Of a stretch of DNA of 39,501 nt, positions 32,664-38,627 are shown one piece after another. The stretch's first letter is position 1. The number at the start of each line of letters is the position of its first letter. This stretch comes from Tepidimicrobium xylanilyticum. Its GTDB lineage: Bacteria > Bacillota > Clostridia > Tissierellales > Tepidimicrobiaceae. The stretch covers positions 1-39,501 of the forward strand of contig NZ_FNNG01000018.1 in the NCBI RefSeq assembly GCF_900106765.1, in the 5' to 3' direction. The translations under genes were made by a program, and so were the position numbers. Under the pieces are notes generated by a model, which did no database searches, was not told where the DNA came from, and saw nothing but the letters and a program-made list of their open reading frames with translations.

Positions 32664-32707
32664 ATAAAGCCCACTCATTTTTTGTATTTATAGATGAGGG
32701 GCTTTAT
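32664..32707 (-). other. Strong hairpin between the DUF1828-like and immA-like genes
   Basis: ATAAAGCCC(A)CTCAT at 32664-32678 pairs with ATGAGGGGCTTTAT at 32694-32707 (14 pairs, one bulge). There is no T-run in either direction, so it looks more like an mRNA-stabilising or processing site inside the operon, or a partial terminator, than a full stop. It covers the last codons of the upstream gene. Confidence 0.65.
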
Positions 32708-33468
32708 GCTGTTAATTCTGGTTTAAAATCATCAATTTTTGTCCATTCAACTGGTTTTATTCCATAAGAATTTAAGGCAATTGTTATTTCTTCAGAAGGC
32801 GATCTATTTCTATCATCTATAATCACATATAATACTGAATCTTTGCCTCTGTTTTCTTTAATGTCTTCCCACCCAAATATTGTTGTTCTAGCGAAGTTAA
32901 GGGTTATATTACTTGTTACTTTGATTATTCTTTCAGGTGCATCTTTAAAACGAGGAATTGCAAAATCGAACTGTGTTGTTAATTTACTTTTACCTATGAA
33001 AAATGGATTTTCAATAAATCTTATATCATTAGTTATTAGATAGTTTTTCACATCCTCATTGAATAAAGATTTTATACTAGGTTTATTTAATACATATAAA
33101 TCGCTTATCTTACTCATACACTGTACTAATAGGTACATTTTAAGCGAATAATTGCTAATGTCAGCATTAACCATTAATTCATTATTTTCCCCTAATTCTA
33201 CACCATGGTTAGCTAAAATATTTTGTAAATACTTATACCTTAATGTGTCCTTTTCAATGGTCAGTCCTGACATGTCCAGATCATTGATTATATAACCATC
33301 ATCTGTAATTTTAATTTGCTTTCCATTTTTTATTATATAAACTTCAATGGCATCGTTATTTCTATCTAATAACGGAGTGGTAATACGAGTTATGTTGTCA
33401 GCGACCTGATATTCAATTGTTCTTCTATTTAGTAATGCAACGAAATCATCTTTAAATGAAGTTATCAT
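32704..33468 (-). CDS. DUF1828/DUF1829-like prophage protein
   Basis: 254 residues from ATG 33468 (GAGGTGAG upstream); the alternative GTG at 33477 overlaps the previous stop region. The N-terminal half (about 10-95) has the DUF1828 layout ITRITTPLLDRNNDAIEVYII then KITDDGYIINDLDMSGL. The C-terminal half (about 125-250) resembles DUF1829 with FDFAIPRFKDAPERIIKV, SVLYVIIDDRN and GIKPVEWTKIDDF. No catalytic motif is obvious, though the D-G-Y and I-D-D strands could suit a nuclease-like fold. It sits 10 bp after the DUF6978-like gene in the lysogeny operon, so the two probably act together. Function unknown. Confidence 0.72.
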   Translation of the reverse strand: MITSFKDDFVALLNRRTIEYQVADNITRITTPLLDRNNDAIEVYIIKNGKQIKITDDGYIINDLDMSGLTIEKDTLRYKYLQNILANHGVELGENNELMVNADISNYSLKMYLLVQCMSKISDLYVLNKPSIKSLFNEDVKNYLITNDIRFIENPFFIGKSKLTTQFDFAIPRFKDAPERIIKVTSNITLNFARTTIFGWEDIKENRGKDSVLYVIIDDRNRSPSEEITIALNSYGIKPVEWTKIDDFKPELTA

Positions 33469-33478
33469 AAACCTCACC

Positions 33479-33937
33479 TCATAATATTTCTTGATAATTA
33501 CCTGTTATTTTAATATTACAATACTGGCAGAAATCTCTAAATACCTTATTTATATTTTTAGTATGCTTAAATAATAATTCATCGAATTCATCTAAATTAT
33601 ACCCAATATTTAATATCTTTCCATCTTTTTCTTGTATTACATGAATATGATCCCGGTTTGTAACTGTTCCATCTGGATTAGTGTGAGGTGGCCCATTTAA
33701 TTCCAACCTAATTAACCATTGGTTATTATTTAAATACCTAGTTTGCATAGATAATTTTGCTTCTATTCTACTAGCTCTATTCATATCTAACGAGAAAAAA
33801 CACCTACTGTCACTACTAGTTAAGCTAAAACTTTTCTTTTCTCCCATTGTAGCTGGTACTATGTCGTTATCTTCAAATAATTTATCTAGCTCAATAAGGT
33901 AGTCTATTAACTCTTGGTTAAATGTTTTATAATCCAT
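33479..33937 (-). CDS. DUF6978-like protein, partner of the DUF1828-like gene
   Basis: 152 residues. An N-terminal helical part (about 5-35) precedes a core with FFSLDMNRASRIEAKLSMQTRY, then LIRLELNGPPHTNPDGTVTNRDHIHVIQE, where the N-P-D-G and H-I-H residues stand out as possible binding or catalytic sites. The family label is from memory and tentative. AAAGGGGGAAACT precedes the ATG at 33937. The gene is 11 bp from the upstream repressor and 10 bp from the downstream DUF1828-like gene, so all are expressed in the lysogenic state. This is the position where prophages commonly carry accessory defence or maintenance genes. Confidence 0.6.
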   Translation of the reverse strand: MDYKTFNQELIDYLIELDKLFEDNDIVPATMGEKKSFSLTSSDSRCFFSLDMNRASRIEAKLSMQTRYLNNNQWLIRLELNGPPHTNPDGTVTNRDHIHVIQEKDGKILNIGYNLDEFDELLFKHTKNINKVFRDFCQYCNIKITGNYQEIL

Positions 33938-33948
33938 AGTTTCCCCCT

Positions 33949-34344
33949 TTACCTCTTATACTTATAACTTATCAACTTTAACTGCCTTAATAATTCATTA
34001 GCAAACTCAACAATTTCCTCATCATTCATTTTATTTATATCAAATCCTCCGAATCCCATGATAACGTTTTGTTCAAGGATAAATTTCATAGCTTCTTCGG
34101 GGGTTTCAAATTCTGCTGGTAGTTCTGGTTTATCAGGATTACGTTGGTCGGTTCTGCCTAGAAGATAGTCTGCTGTAGTTTCTAGCACATCTGCTATTTT
34201 TTTTAGCTCTTCATCTCTTATAGCTCTTTCTCCTGATTCAATTCTATTCATAACGCTATAACTTATTTGGATCTTGTCAGCTAACTCTCTTTGTGTTAAA
34301 TCTTTTTCTTCTCTAAGGCGTTTTATTCTTTCTCCTATGGTCAT
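33949..34344 (-). CDS. XRE-family repressor (CI/ImmR-like)
   Basis: 131 residues. A Cro/CI helix-turn-helix occupies about 4-60 (ERIKRLREEKDLTQRELADKIQISYSVMNRIESGERAI), ending in the frequent DYLLGRTD linker. A C-terminal region of about 60 residues (EEAMKFILEQNVIMGF) is too short for a LexA-type self-cleavage domain, so control by the ImmA-like protease is likely. It starts the leftward lysogeny operon, divergent from the Cro-like gene, and presumably binds the palindromes at 34370-34517 and 34749-34765. AAAGGGGGC precedes the start. Confidence 0.92.
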   Translation of the reverse strand: MTIGERIKRLREEKDLTQRELADKIQISYSVMNRIESGERAIRDEELKKIADVLETTADYLLGRTDQRNPDKPELPAEFETPEEAMKFILEQNVIMGFGGFDINKMNDEEIVEFANELLRQLKLISYKYKR

Positions 34345-34369
34345 TTATGTGCCCCCTTTCTGTTTAAAA

Positions 34370-34386
34370 ATTTCCATTATAGATAT
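34370..34386. promoter_or_regulatory. Candidate repressor operator, imperfect
   Basis: ATTTCCA-TTA-TAGATAT: the 7-3-7 layout of ATTTCTA-NNN-TAGAAAT with two mismatches, 26 bp upstream of the repressor start codon. Confidence 0.45.
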
Positions 34387-34400
34387 TTTCATTATACTAT

Positions 34401-34417
34401 ATTTCTATAACGGAAAC
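34401..34417. promoter_or_regulatory. Candidate repressor operator, one good half-site
   Basis: ATTTCTA-TAA-CGGAAAC: the left half is perfect and the right half has three mismatches, all transitions. It lies just upstream of a minus-strand TATAAT (34396 to 34391) that may be the repressor promoter -10 box. A further half-site TAGAAAT is at 34434-34440. Confidence 0.45.
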
Positions 34418-34459
34418 ATAAAAAATGCAAAAATAGAAATTAATTTTTTTAAAAAAGGG

Positions 34460-34488
34460 TTGACATTTCTAAAATAGAAATATATACT
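34460..34488 (+). promoter_or_regulatory. Early rightward prophage promoter
   Basis: TTGACA (34460-34465), a 17-base spacer, TATACT (34483-34488), 57 bp upstream of the Cro-like gene. The spacer is filled by an operator palindrome, so repressor binding would directly exclude RNA polymerase. Confidence 0.88.
34465..34481. promoter_or_regulatory. Operator palindrome in promoter spacer
   Basis: ATTTCTA-AAA-TAGAAAT, perfect 7-3-7 symmetry, between the -35 and -10 boxes of the early promoter. Confidence 0.85.
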
Positions 34489-34500
34489 ATAGATAACAGA

Positions 34501-34517
34501 ATTTCTAATTTAGAAAT
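34501..34517. promoter_or_regulatory. Operator palindrome downstream of the promoter
   Basis: ATTTCTA-ATT-TAGAAAT, perfect 7-3-7 symmetry, centred 36 bp from the spacer operator, just past the likely transcription start. Confidence 0.85.
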
Positions 34518-34544
34518 TTCTTAAAAAGAGAGGAGATTAAATTA

Positions 34545-34748
34545 ATGACACAATTAAATTTAGATTATATAAAAAAGAAAAGATTAGAAATGAATTTGTC
34601 ATTACAAGATGTTGCCAATAAGCTAGGGTTTAAAAATGCTTCAACATATTTAAAATATGAGAATGGAGATTATTCTTTTAAAGCAGATATGTTACCTAAA
34701 CTAGCTGAGCTATACAAATGTAAAATTGAAGATTTTTTTACCAATTAG
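34545..34748 (+). CDS. Cro-like XRE regulator
   Basis: 67 residues, essentially one helix-turn-helix: MTQLNLDYIKKKRLEMNLSLQDVANKLGFKNASTYLKYENGDYSFKADMLPKLAELYKC. It is first in the rightward operon. Size and place match phage Cro proteins, which repress the lysogeny promoter and weaken early transcription. GAGAGGAG precedes the ATG. It probably competes with the divergent repressor for the same palindromes, one of which lies right after its stop codon. Confidence 0.88.
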   Translation: MTQLNLDYIKKKRLEMNLSLQDVANKLGFKNASTYLKYENGDYSFKADMLPKLAELYKCKIEDFFTN

Positions 34749-34765
34749 ATTGCTAAAATAGAAAT
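34749..34765. promoter_or_regulatory. Outlying operator after the Cro-like gene
   Basis: ATTGCTA-AAA-TAGAAAT, one mismatch from the perfect site, beginning at the base after the Cro-like stop codon and about 250 bp from the main pair. A looping or secondary control site is possible. Confidence 0.7.
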
Positions 34766-34831
34766 TTATATAAAACAAACCCAATAAACAAATTTCGACA
34801 ACAATAAGGGAAAAAGGAAAGGGGGACAAAA

Positions 34832-35161
34832 ATGTCTTTAGAACAGCAAATACAAGAATTAAACATTTCTATAAGAGAACTAATAGAAGTATTGCAAGGG
34901 CCTAATATAATCAAACAAGCAAATAATGGGCAAGTACAAAAAGTTTTTACCATGGAGGAAGCAGCTGAATATTTAGGGGTAGGATATTCTACCCTTTCAA
35001 TCAAGAAAGAAGAATGGGGAATACCTTATTTCGAAAATGGAACCAGGAAGCTCTTTACTAAAGATGCATTAGATGAATTCCTTCACAGAAAAGAAAAGGA
35101 GGTTTTAGAAGAAGATGAGTATACAAGGTATCTAAAAAAACAATTAAGGAGAGCAAAGTGA
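34832..35161 (+). CDS. Excisionase-like helix-turn-helix protein
   Basis: 109 residues. An N-terminal helix (about 2-25, QQIQELNISIRELIEVLQG) may be a coiled coil for oligomerisation. The middle holds a MerR/excisionase-type winged HTH (about 37-90): FTMEEAAEYLGVGYSTLSIKKEEWGIPYFENGTRKLFTKDALDEFL, where the GTRKLF turn replaces the usual GRRRLF wing. The C-terminus is charged (EEDEYTRYLKKQLRRAK). AAAGGGGG precedes the ATG. As the second early gene it could be the excisionase partner of the integrase or another DNA-binding regulator. Confidence 0.75.
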   Translation: MSLEQQIQELNISIRELIEVLQGPNIIKQANNGQVQKVFTMEEAAEYLGVGYSTLSIKKEEWGIPYFENGTRKLFTKDALDEFLHRKEKEVLEEDEYTRYLKKQLRRAK

Positions 35162-35166
35162 GGTGA

Positions 35167-35283
35167 ATGATAGAGAGTGGAAATAGAGATGGACCAGTCC
35201 ATACAGCTAAAAAAATAGCCAAAGTATTAGATTTTAACTGGACTAAATTTTATGAGGATGACCCTAAAGCTTCAAATGAGTAG
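35167..35283 (+). pseudogene. C-terminal fragment of an XRE regulator
   Basis: An ATG at 35167 with GAGGTGA upstream encodes 38 residues, MIESGNRDGPVHTAKKIAKVLDFNWTKFYED. This matches the recognition-helix end and tail of small phage XRE proteins, which carry about 30 more residues (LxxLGLTQxxLAxxxGVSRSYYT) before MIESG. That N-terminal part is missing, and the preceding DNA encodes the HTH protein above in another frame. It could be a relic or a translated mini-protein, since the ribosome binding site looks usable. Confidence 0.65.
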
Positions 35284-35294
35284 GAGGTAGAAAT

Positions 35295-35429
35295 GTGAAA
35301 ATTGGCAAGAAGCAAATCAAAACCATTATAGTTACTAATTCAAATAATGAAGTAATTGTAATAATTACAGACGATGAGATTGTAGAAAAAGAAGGATATA
35401 AGGTGATATTAGAGCCTACCAAGAAATAA
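35295..35429 (+). CDS. Small prophage protein, 44 aa
   Basis: GTG start at 35295 with TAGGAGG upstream, ending at TAA 35427-35429. The product is MKIGKKQIKTIIVTNSNNE followed by VIVIITDDEIVEKEGYKVILEPTKK. It reads as alternating beta strands with a central TDDE, like many small phage early proteins. No family recognised. It lies in line between the XRE fragment and the convergent mini-gene. Confidence 0.6.
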   Translation: MKIGKKQIKTIIVTNSNNEVIVIITDDEIVEKEGYKVILEPTKK

Positions 35430-35432
35430 TAG

Positions 35433-35549
35433 TTAACCTAGATTATTATGTTTGCTTCTATCAGGATTAGAAACAGGAGTATCAACCCCATTGATTTTTC
35501 TAACATGATTACTAGTTTCTTTGATTTTGTATATATCTTTCAATTCCAT
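35433..35549 (-). CDS. Possible small minus-strand gene, 38 aa
   Basis: The only leftward frame inside the rightward early block with a strong ribosome binding site (AAGAGGGGGTG) before ATG 35549 (or in-frame GTG 35561, 42 aa). The product MELKDIYKIKETSNHVRKI then NGVDTPVSNPDRSKHNNLG is polar and lysine-rich. It ends just four bases past the stop of the facing gene. No family recognised. It may instead mark a small antisense or regulatory RNA region; it is listed because nothing else explains this 190-bp interval. Confidence 0.42.
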   Translation of the reverse strand: MELKDIYKIKETSNHVRKINGVDTPVSNPDRSKHNNLG

Positions 35550-35624
35550 AAATGTATTCACCCCCTCTTAAGCAAATTCTACCATATCAGCTTAAAGGGG
35601 ACAAACTGAAAGGAGGTACAAAAT

Positions 35625-36392
35625 TTGAAAGAATTAGTTTCAATCAATGACAAGAAAATTGAAGTCAAAGAGTTTAATAATCAAAGAGTAGTTACATTTA
35701 AGGATATTGACCTAGTACATGAAAGACCAGAGGGAACTGCTAGGAAAAGATTCAATGACAATAAGGATAGATTTCTAGAAAATATAGACTATTTTGAGGT
35801 TAGTCCGAAAAACGGACAAAGCTTAGCAGGGTATGGATTTAGTAAATATGCTTCAAAAGGAATACTGTTGACTGAATCAGGATATTTAATGCTAGTTAAA
35901 AGCTTCACTGATGACTTGGCATGGGAAGTACAAAGGAAGCTAGTAAATTATTATTTCAGAGCTAAACAAGTAGCTGATGTACTTTCACAATTAAGTCCTC
36001 AAACACAAGCTCTTATCAATTTAGAGTTAAGGCAGAAAGAAATGGAATCTGAAATAGCAGCTACTAGGGAGCAGATAAACACTATAAAAGATACTATAGT
36101 AAATCGTGATGAAGATTGGAGGAGAGATGTTAATAAGAAGCTAAGGAAGATTGGATTCAAGCATGGCAAATATAATGAATTTGTAGCAGAAAGCTATGAA
36201 CTACTTGAAGCAAGAGCTAGATGTAATCTAAAAAGAAGGCTAGAGAATTATAGAGAAAGATTACAAAAAGCTGGAGCAACCAAAACAGTTATTAATAAAG
36301 CTAATTACTTAGATGTAATATCTCAAGATGAGAGACTGAAAGAAATCTATATTAACATAGTGAACCAAATGTATGTGAAATATGCAGCTTGA
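35625..36392 (+). CDS. Phage antirepressor-like protein (ORF6N domain)
   Basis: 255 residues, TTG start at 35625 fixed by AAAGGAGGT. The N-terminal ORF6N/Rha-type domain spans about 8-110 (IEVKEFNNQRVVTFKDIDLVHERPEGTARKRFNDNK, then LTESGYLMLVKSFTDDLAWEVQRKLVNYYFRAK). A coiled coil follows (about 118-160, LINLELRQKEMESEIAATREQ), and a C-terminal ORF6C-like part (about 165-255) has RARCNLKRRLENYRERL. Such proteins bind DNA or counter repressors in temperate phages. Its last bases overlap the next open frame slightly. Role inferred from domain and position. Confidence 0.85.
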   Translation: MKELVSINDKKIEVKEFNNQRVVTFKDIDLVHERPEGTARKRFNDNKDRFLENIDYFEVSPKNGQSLAGYGFSKYASKGILLTESGYLMLVKSFTDDLAWEVQRKLVNYYFRAKQVADVLSQLSPQTQALINLELRQKEMESEIAATREQINTIKDTIVNRDEDWRRDVNKKLRKIGFKHGKYNEFVAESYELLEARARCNLKRRLENYRERLQKAGATKTVINKANYLDVISQDERLKEIYINIVNQMYVKYAA

Positions 36393-36408
36393 GGAAGGAG
36401 AGAGTATA

Positions 36409-36669
36409 GTGGATAAATCATTGATAATTAGCAATTTAGAAATGCTAAGCAATTACATTACCAAGGACATTGAAGATACTGAAAAAGGTATAGAGCATTG
36501 GAAAGAGCGTATTGAAGAATTTGGAGAGGATACTATAGCATTCCCAATAGAGAATGAAACGTACAAGCAAGCATTAGACAGGGCTATAGAAAATAAAGAA
36601 TACTTCACGAAGAAATTAGAGGAAAACAATAAGCTTATAGAAATACTAAAGGAGGGATACAATGGCTAG
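36409..36669 (+). CDS. Small coiled-coil prophage protein, 86 aa
   Basis: GTG start at 36409 preceded by GAAGGAGAGA; the in-frame ATG at 36382 lies inside the previous gene and has no site. The protein VDKSLIISNLEMLSNYIT continues with long charged helices (KDIEDTEKGIEHWKERIEEF and LDRAIENKEYFTKKLEENNKLIEIL), a likely helical bundle or coiled coil. No family recognised. Its stop overlaps the next mini-gene by 8 bp. Confidence 0.7.
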   Translation: MDKSLIISNLEMLSNYITKDIEDTEKGIEHWKERIEEFGEDTIAFPIENETYKQALDRAIENKEYFTKKLEENNKLIEILKEGYNG

Positions 36670-36823
36670 ACTTCCGGATCCAGTATTGAGTGAAGTAGAG
36701 ATAGTTGAATCTCAAAATAATGATAAGAAAATAACTTTCTACAAAATGATAGGCCAAGCGATTAGAAAGGCAGAAATGGCAGAAAAAAAGAAAGGAGGGG
36801 AAGGAAGGGATGAAACAGATTAG
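36662..36823 (+). CDS. Small prophage protein, 53 aa
   Basis: ATG at 36662, with GGAGGG seven bases upstream, to TAG 36821-36823. Product begins MARLPDPVLSEVEIVESQNN and ends in a lysine/glycine-rich tail (EMAEKKKGGEGRDETD). It overlaps its neighbours at both ends (8 bp and 14 bp), as in compact phage early operons. No family recognised. Confidence 0.6.
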   Translation: MARLPDPVLSEVEIVESQNNDKKITFYKMIGQAIRKAEMAEKKKGGEGRDETD

Positions 36824-36926
36824 ACTGGTAACTTTTATTTGTAAAGCTAAAGATTTACCTTCTAGACTAGAAGAAGAATTAAAGAAGGTAGAGGTGAAAA
36901 TGAAAGAACATAAAAAGTCAGCTTAA
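36810..36926 (+). CDS. Small prophage protein, 38 aa
   Basis: ATG at 36810 with GAAGGAAGGG upstream, to TAA 36924-36926. Product MKQIRLVTFICKAKDLPSRL followed by EEELKKVEVKMKEHKKSA: a short beta strand then a charged helix. Overlaps the preceding mini-gene by 14 bp. No family recognised. Confidence 0.58.
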   Translation: MKQIRLVTFICKAKDLPSRLEEELKKVEVKMKEHKKSA

Positions 36927-36967
36927 TATCTTTAATTAAATAATACCAAGAAAAGGGGTGATTTTGA

Positions 36968-37516
36968 ATGAACTCAAGCTATCTAATTGACTATCAAACA
37001 CCAAGGGAGAATATGAGATTAAGTCGAAATGATGTAGCTGCACTACTAGCAGACAGGGGAATAGAAATTAGTACTGAAAGTCTAGGTTGCTATGAGAGAG
37101 GGGTTAGAGATCCTTCACCTGGAATGGTGGTAGAACTAGCAGATATATACAAGGAACCATTTTTAACACAGAGATATTGCAGATACAACTGTGCAATAGG
37201 ACAGGCCTACAGTTATGAAATATTAGACAACATAGACTTAGATAACTTAAGCAATATAGCACTTAAGCTATTGGAGGAGCATAGAGAATCTCATGATGTC
37301 CTAGCTGAAATACTTGTACTAATCACAAACAAAAGAACAAAAAAGGATTTTACAGATTATGAGTATGAGAGACTTAAAAAGAACGTACATGAGTTGCTTG
37401 ATACAGAACATACTATAGAAATTTTTAAGATTGCATTGAATAAGTTTATAGATATGAAAGAAATGATAGCAGAACACAATGAAAAATGCAGACAAAGAGG
37501 TTATACAAGGAGGTGA
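36968..37516 (+). CDS. XRE-type helix-turn-helix protein, 182 aa
   Basis: ATG at 36968 with AAAGGGGTGA upstream. The N-terminal HTH (about 12-65) reads TPRENMRLSRNDVAALLADRGIEISTESLGCYERGVRDPSPGMVVELADIY, a divergent Cro/CI domain. A short Cys-containing segment follows (RYCRYNCAIGQAYSYEIL, two Cys five apart). The rest is helical (about 90-182) with a coiled-coil-like region. Similar proteins are common in Firmicute prophages near the replication/recombination genes and are mostly uncharacterised regulators. Its stop is 5 bp before the TTG start of the next gene. Confidence 0.82.
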   Translation: MNSSYLIDYQTPRENMRLSRNDVAALLADRGIEISTESLGCYERGVRDPSPGMVVELADIYKEPFLTQRYCRYNCAIGQAYSYEILDNIDLDNLSNIALKLLEEHRESHDVLAEILVLITNKRTKKDFTDYEYERLKKNVHELLDTEHTIEIFKIALNKFIDMKEMIAEHNEKCRQRGYTRR

Positions 37517-37521
37517 AAAAC

Positions 37522-37818
37522 TTGAAAGTCGAAAGCTCTTTAGATTTACGTTATAACATAGCGGCGATGTATATAGCAATACTCAGGGAAGACATAGTTA
37601 CACCAGAACAGGCTTTTGCGGTTGTTGAAGATGAGTCGATTATAAGAGTATATGATAACAAAGATGTTGCTGATATGGTAGAGCTTAAAAATCAGGGTTT
37701 GTCATACCGGGAAATAGGCCAAATATATGGCATCAGTGGAGATGCTGTATATAGGAGGATAAGAAGACATAAAAAAAGAGACCTCCCAGATGGCAGTCTG
37801 GAAAGGTCAACAATTTAA
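37522..37818 (+). CDS. Small HTH protein, 98 aa
   Basis: TTG start at 37522 with AAGGAGGTG upstream; the open frame from ATG 37486 overlaps the previous gene and lacks a site. The N-terminal half (about 1-55) is helical with VTPEQAFAVVEDESI. The C-terminal half has a resolvase/sigma-region-4-like helix-turn-helix, VELKNQGLSYREIGQIYGISGDAVYRRIRRHKK (about 55-88). A DNA-binding regulator is likely. No named family recognised. Confidence 0.72.
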   Translation: MKVESSLDLRYNIAAMYIAILREDIVTPEQAFAVVEDESIIRVYDNKDVADMVELKNQGLSYREIGQIYGISGDAVYRRIRRHKKRDLPDGSLERSTI

Positions 37819-37864
37819 AAATATCTTTAAAGACATTATATCACATTGAAAGGAGATTGTAACT

Positions 37865-38068
37865 ATGAATGCTATTGGAATTTATGTTGAGTATAAAAAT
37901 AGGTCTAAATTGGAAATTGAGAAGGAAATGAAATATGCAGCTGAAAAGATTGTGGAGCTAGAAAGAATTGTAGATGCAGGAAAAAAAGCGGAGAAAGAAC
38001 TTGAAAAGGCTAGGGAAAAAATGATGGAGTTAGCTATTTCTTATGCAAGAATAGAGGGGGATATGTAA
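37865..38068 (+). CDS. Small coiled-coil protein, 67 aa
   Basis: ATG at 37865 after GAAAGGAGATTG. The sequence is one long charged helix (about 15-60): KLEIEKEMKYAAEKIVELER, then KKAEKELEKAREKMMELAI. Its stop overlaps the start of the Gam-like gene by one base (TAATG), so it may be a Gam partner. No family recognised. Confidence 0.72.
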   Translation: MNAIGIYVEYKNRSKLEIEKEMKYAAEKIVELERIVDAGKKAEKELEKAREKMMELAISYARIEGDM

Positions 38069-38625
38069 TGGAAAACTTAATGATGGATATTCTAGATGAG
38101 GTTTTAAATTTACAGGAAGATGAAGAAGAAGGCTGGAAAATCAAGAACGACGAACAAGCAGATTGGTGGATTGAGATAAATGAGGAGAAATTAGCTGAAA
38201 TTAGAAGACTAAAAATGCAACTACAGAACAAAATAGCTTTTTATAAAGAAAAGTTGGACAAGGTGATAAAAGAGGAAGAAGCAATAATTGAACGCAGAGA
38301 CAGTAAGCTTGCGGAGTACTTTGAAACATTAGATGAAAAGCAGATGAAGAAGACTAAGACAATGATGAAATATAGGTTGCCTTCTGGGGAACTAGTCAAA
38401 AAGTTCCCTGGACCACAGTTCAAAAGAGATAATGACACCCTAACTAAGTGGCTAGAAGAAAATCAAATGGATGAATATATAGAAGTCAAAAAACAAGCTA
38501 AATGGGGAGAGTTAAAAAGGAAAACCAAGGTGGTAGGTAATGCAGTAGTGCTAGAGGAAACTGGAGAAATAGTTGAAGGTGTTGAAGTTATTGAGAGACC
38601 AGCGGAATTTAAGGTGGAGGTGTAA
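38068..38625 (+). CDS. Gam-family host-nuclease inhibitor
   Basis: 185 residues. Gam-type proteins bind DNA ends or inhibit host exonucleases such as RecBCD/AddAB to protect linear phage DNA. The family layout is clear: ADWWIEINEEKLAEIRRLKMQ, a coiled-coil (about 48-80), AEYFETLDEKQMKKTKTMMKYRLPSGELVKKFPGPQFKRDN with the tell-tale Y-R-L-P-S-G-E-L segment, and a charged end. It is coupled by a 1-bp overlap to the preceding gene and lies 2 bp before recT, the standard Firmicute prophage recombination cassette. Confidence 0.88.
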   Translation: MENLMMDILDEVLNLQEDEEEGWKIKNDEQADWWIEINEEKLAEIRRLKMQLQNKIAFYKEKLDKVIKEEEAIIERRDSKLAEYFETLDEKQMKKTKTMMKYRLPSGELVKKFPGPQFKRDNDTLTKWLEENQMDEYIEVKKQAKWGELKRKTKVVGNAVVLEETGEIVEGVEVIERPAEFKVEV

Positions 38626-38627
38626 AT

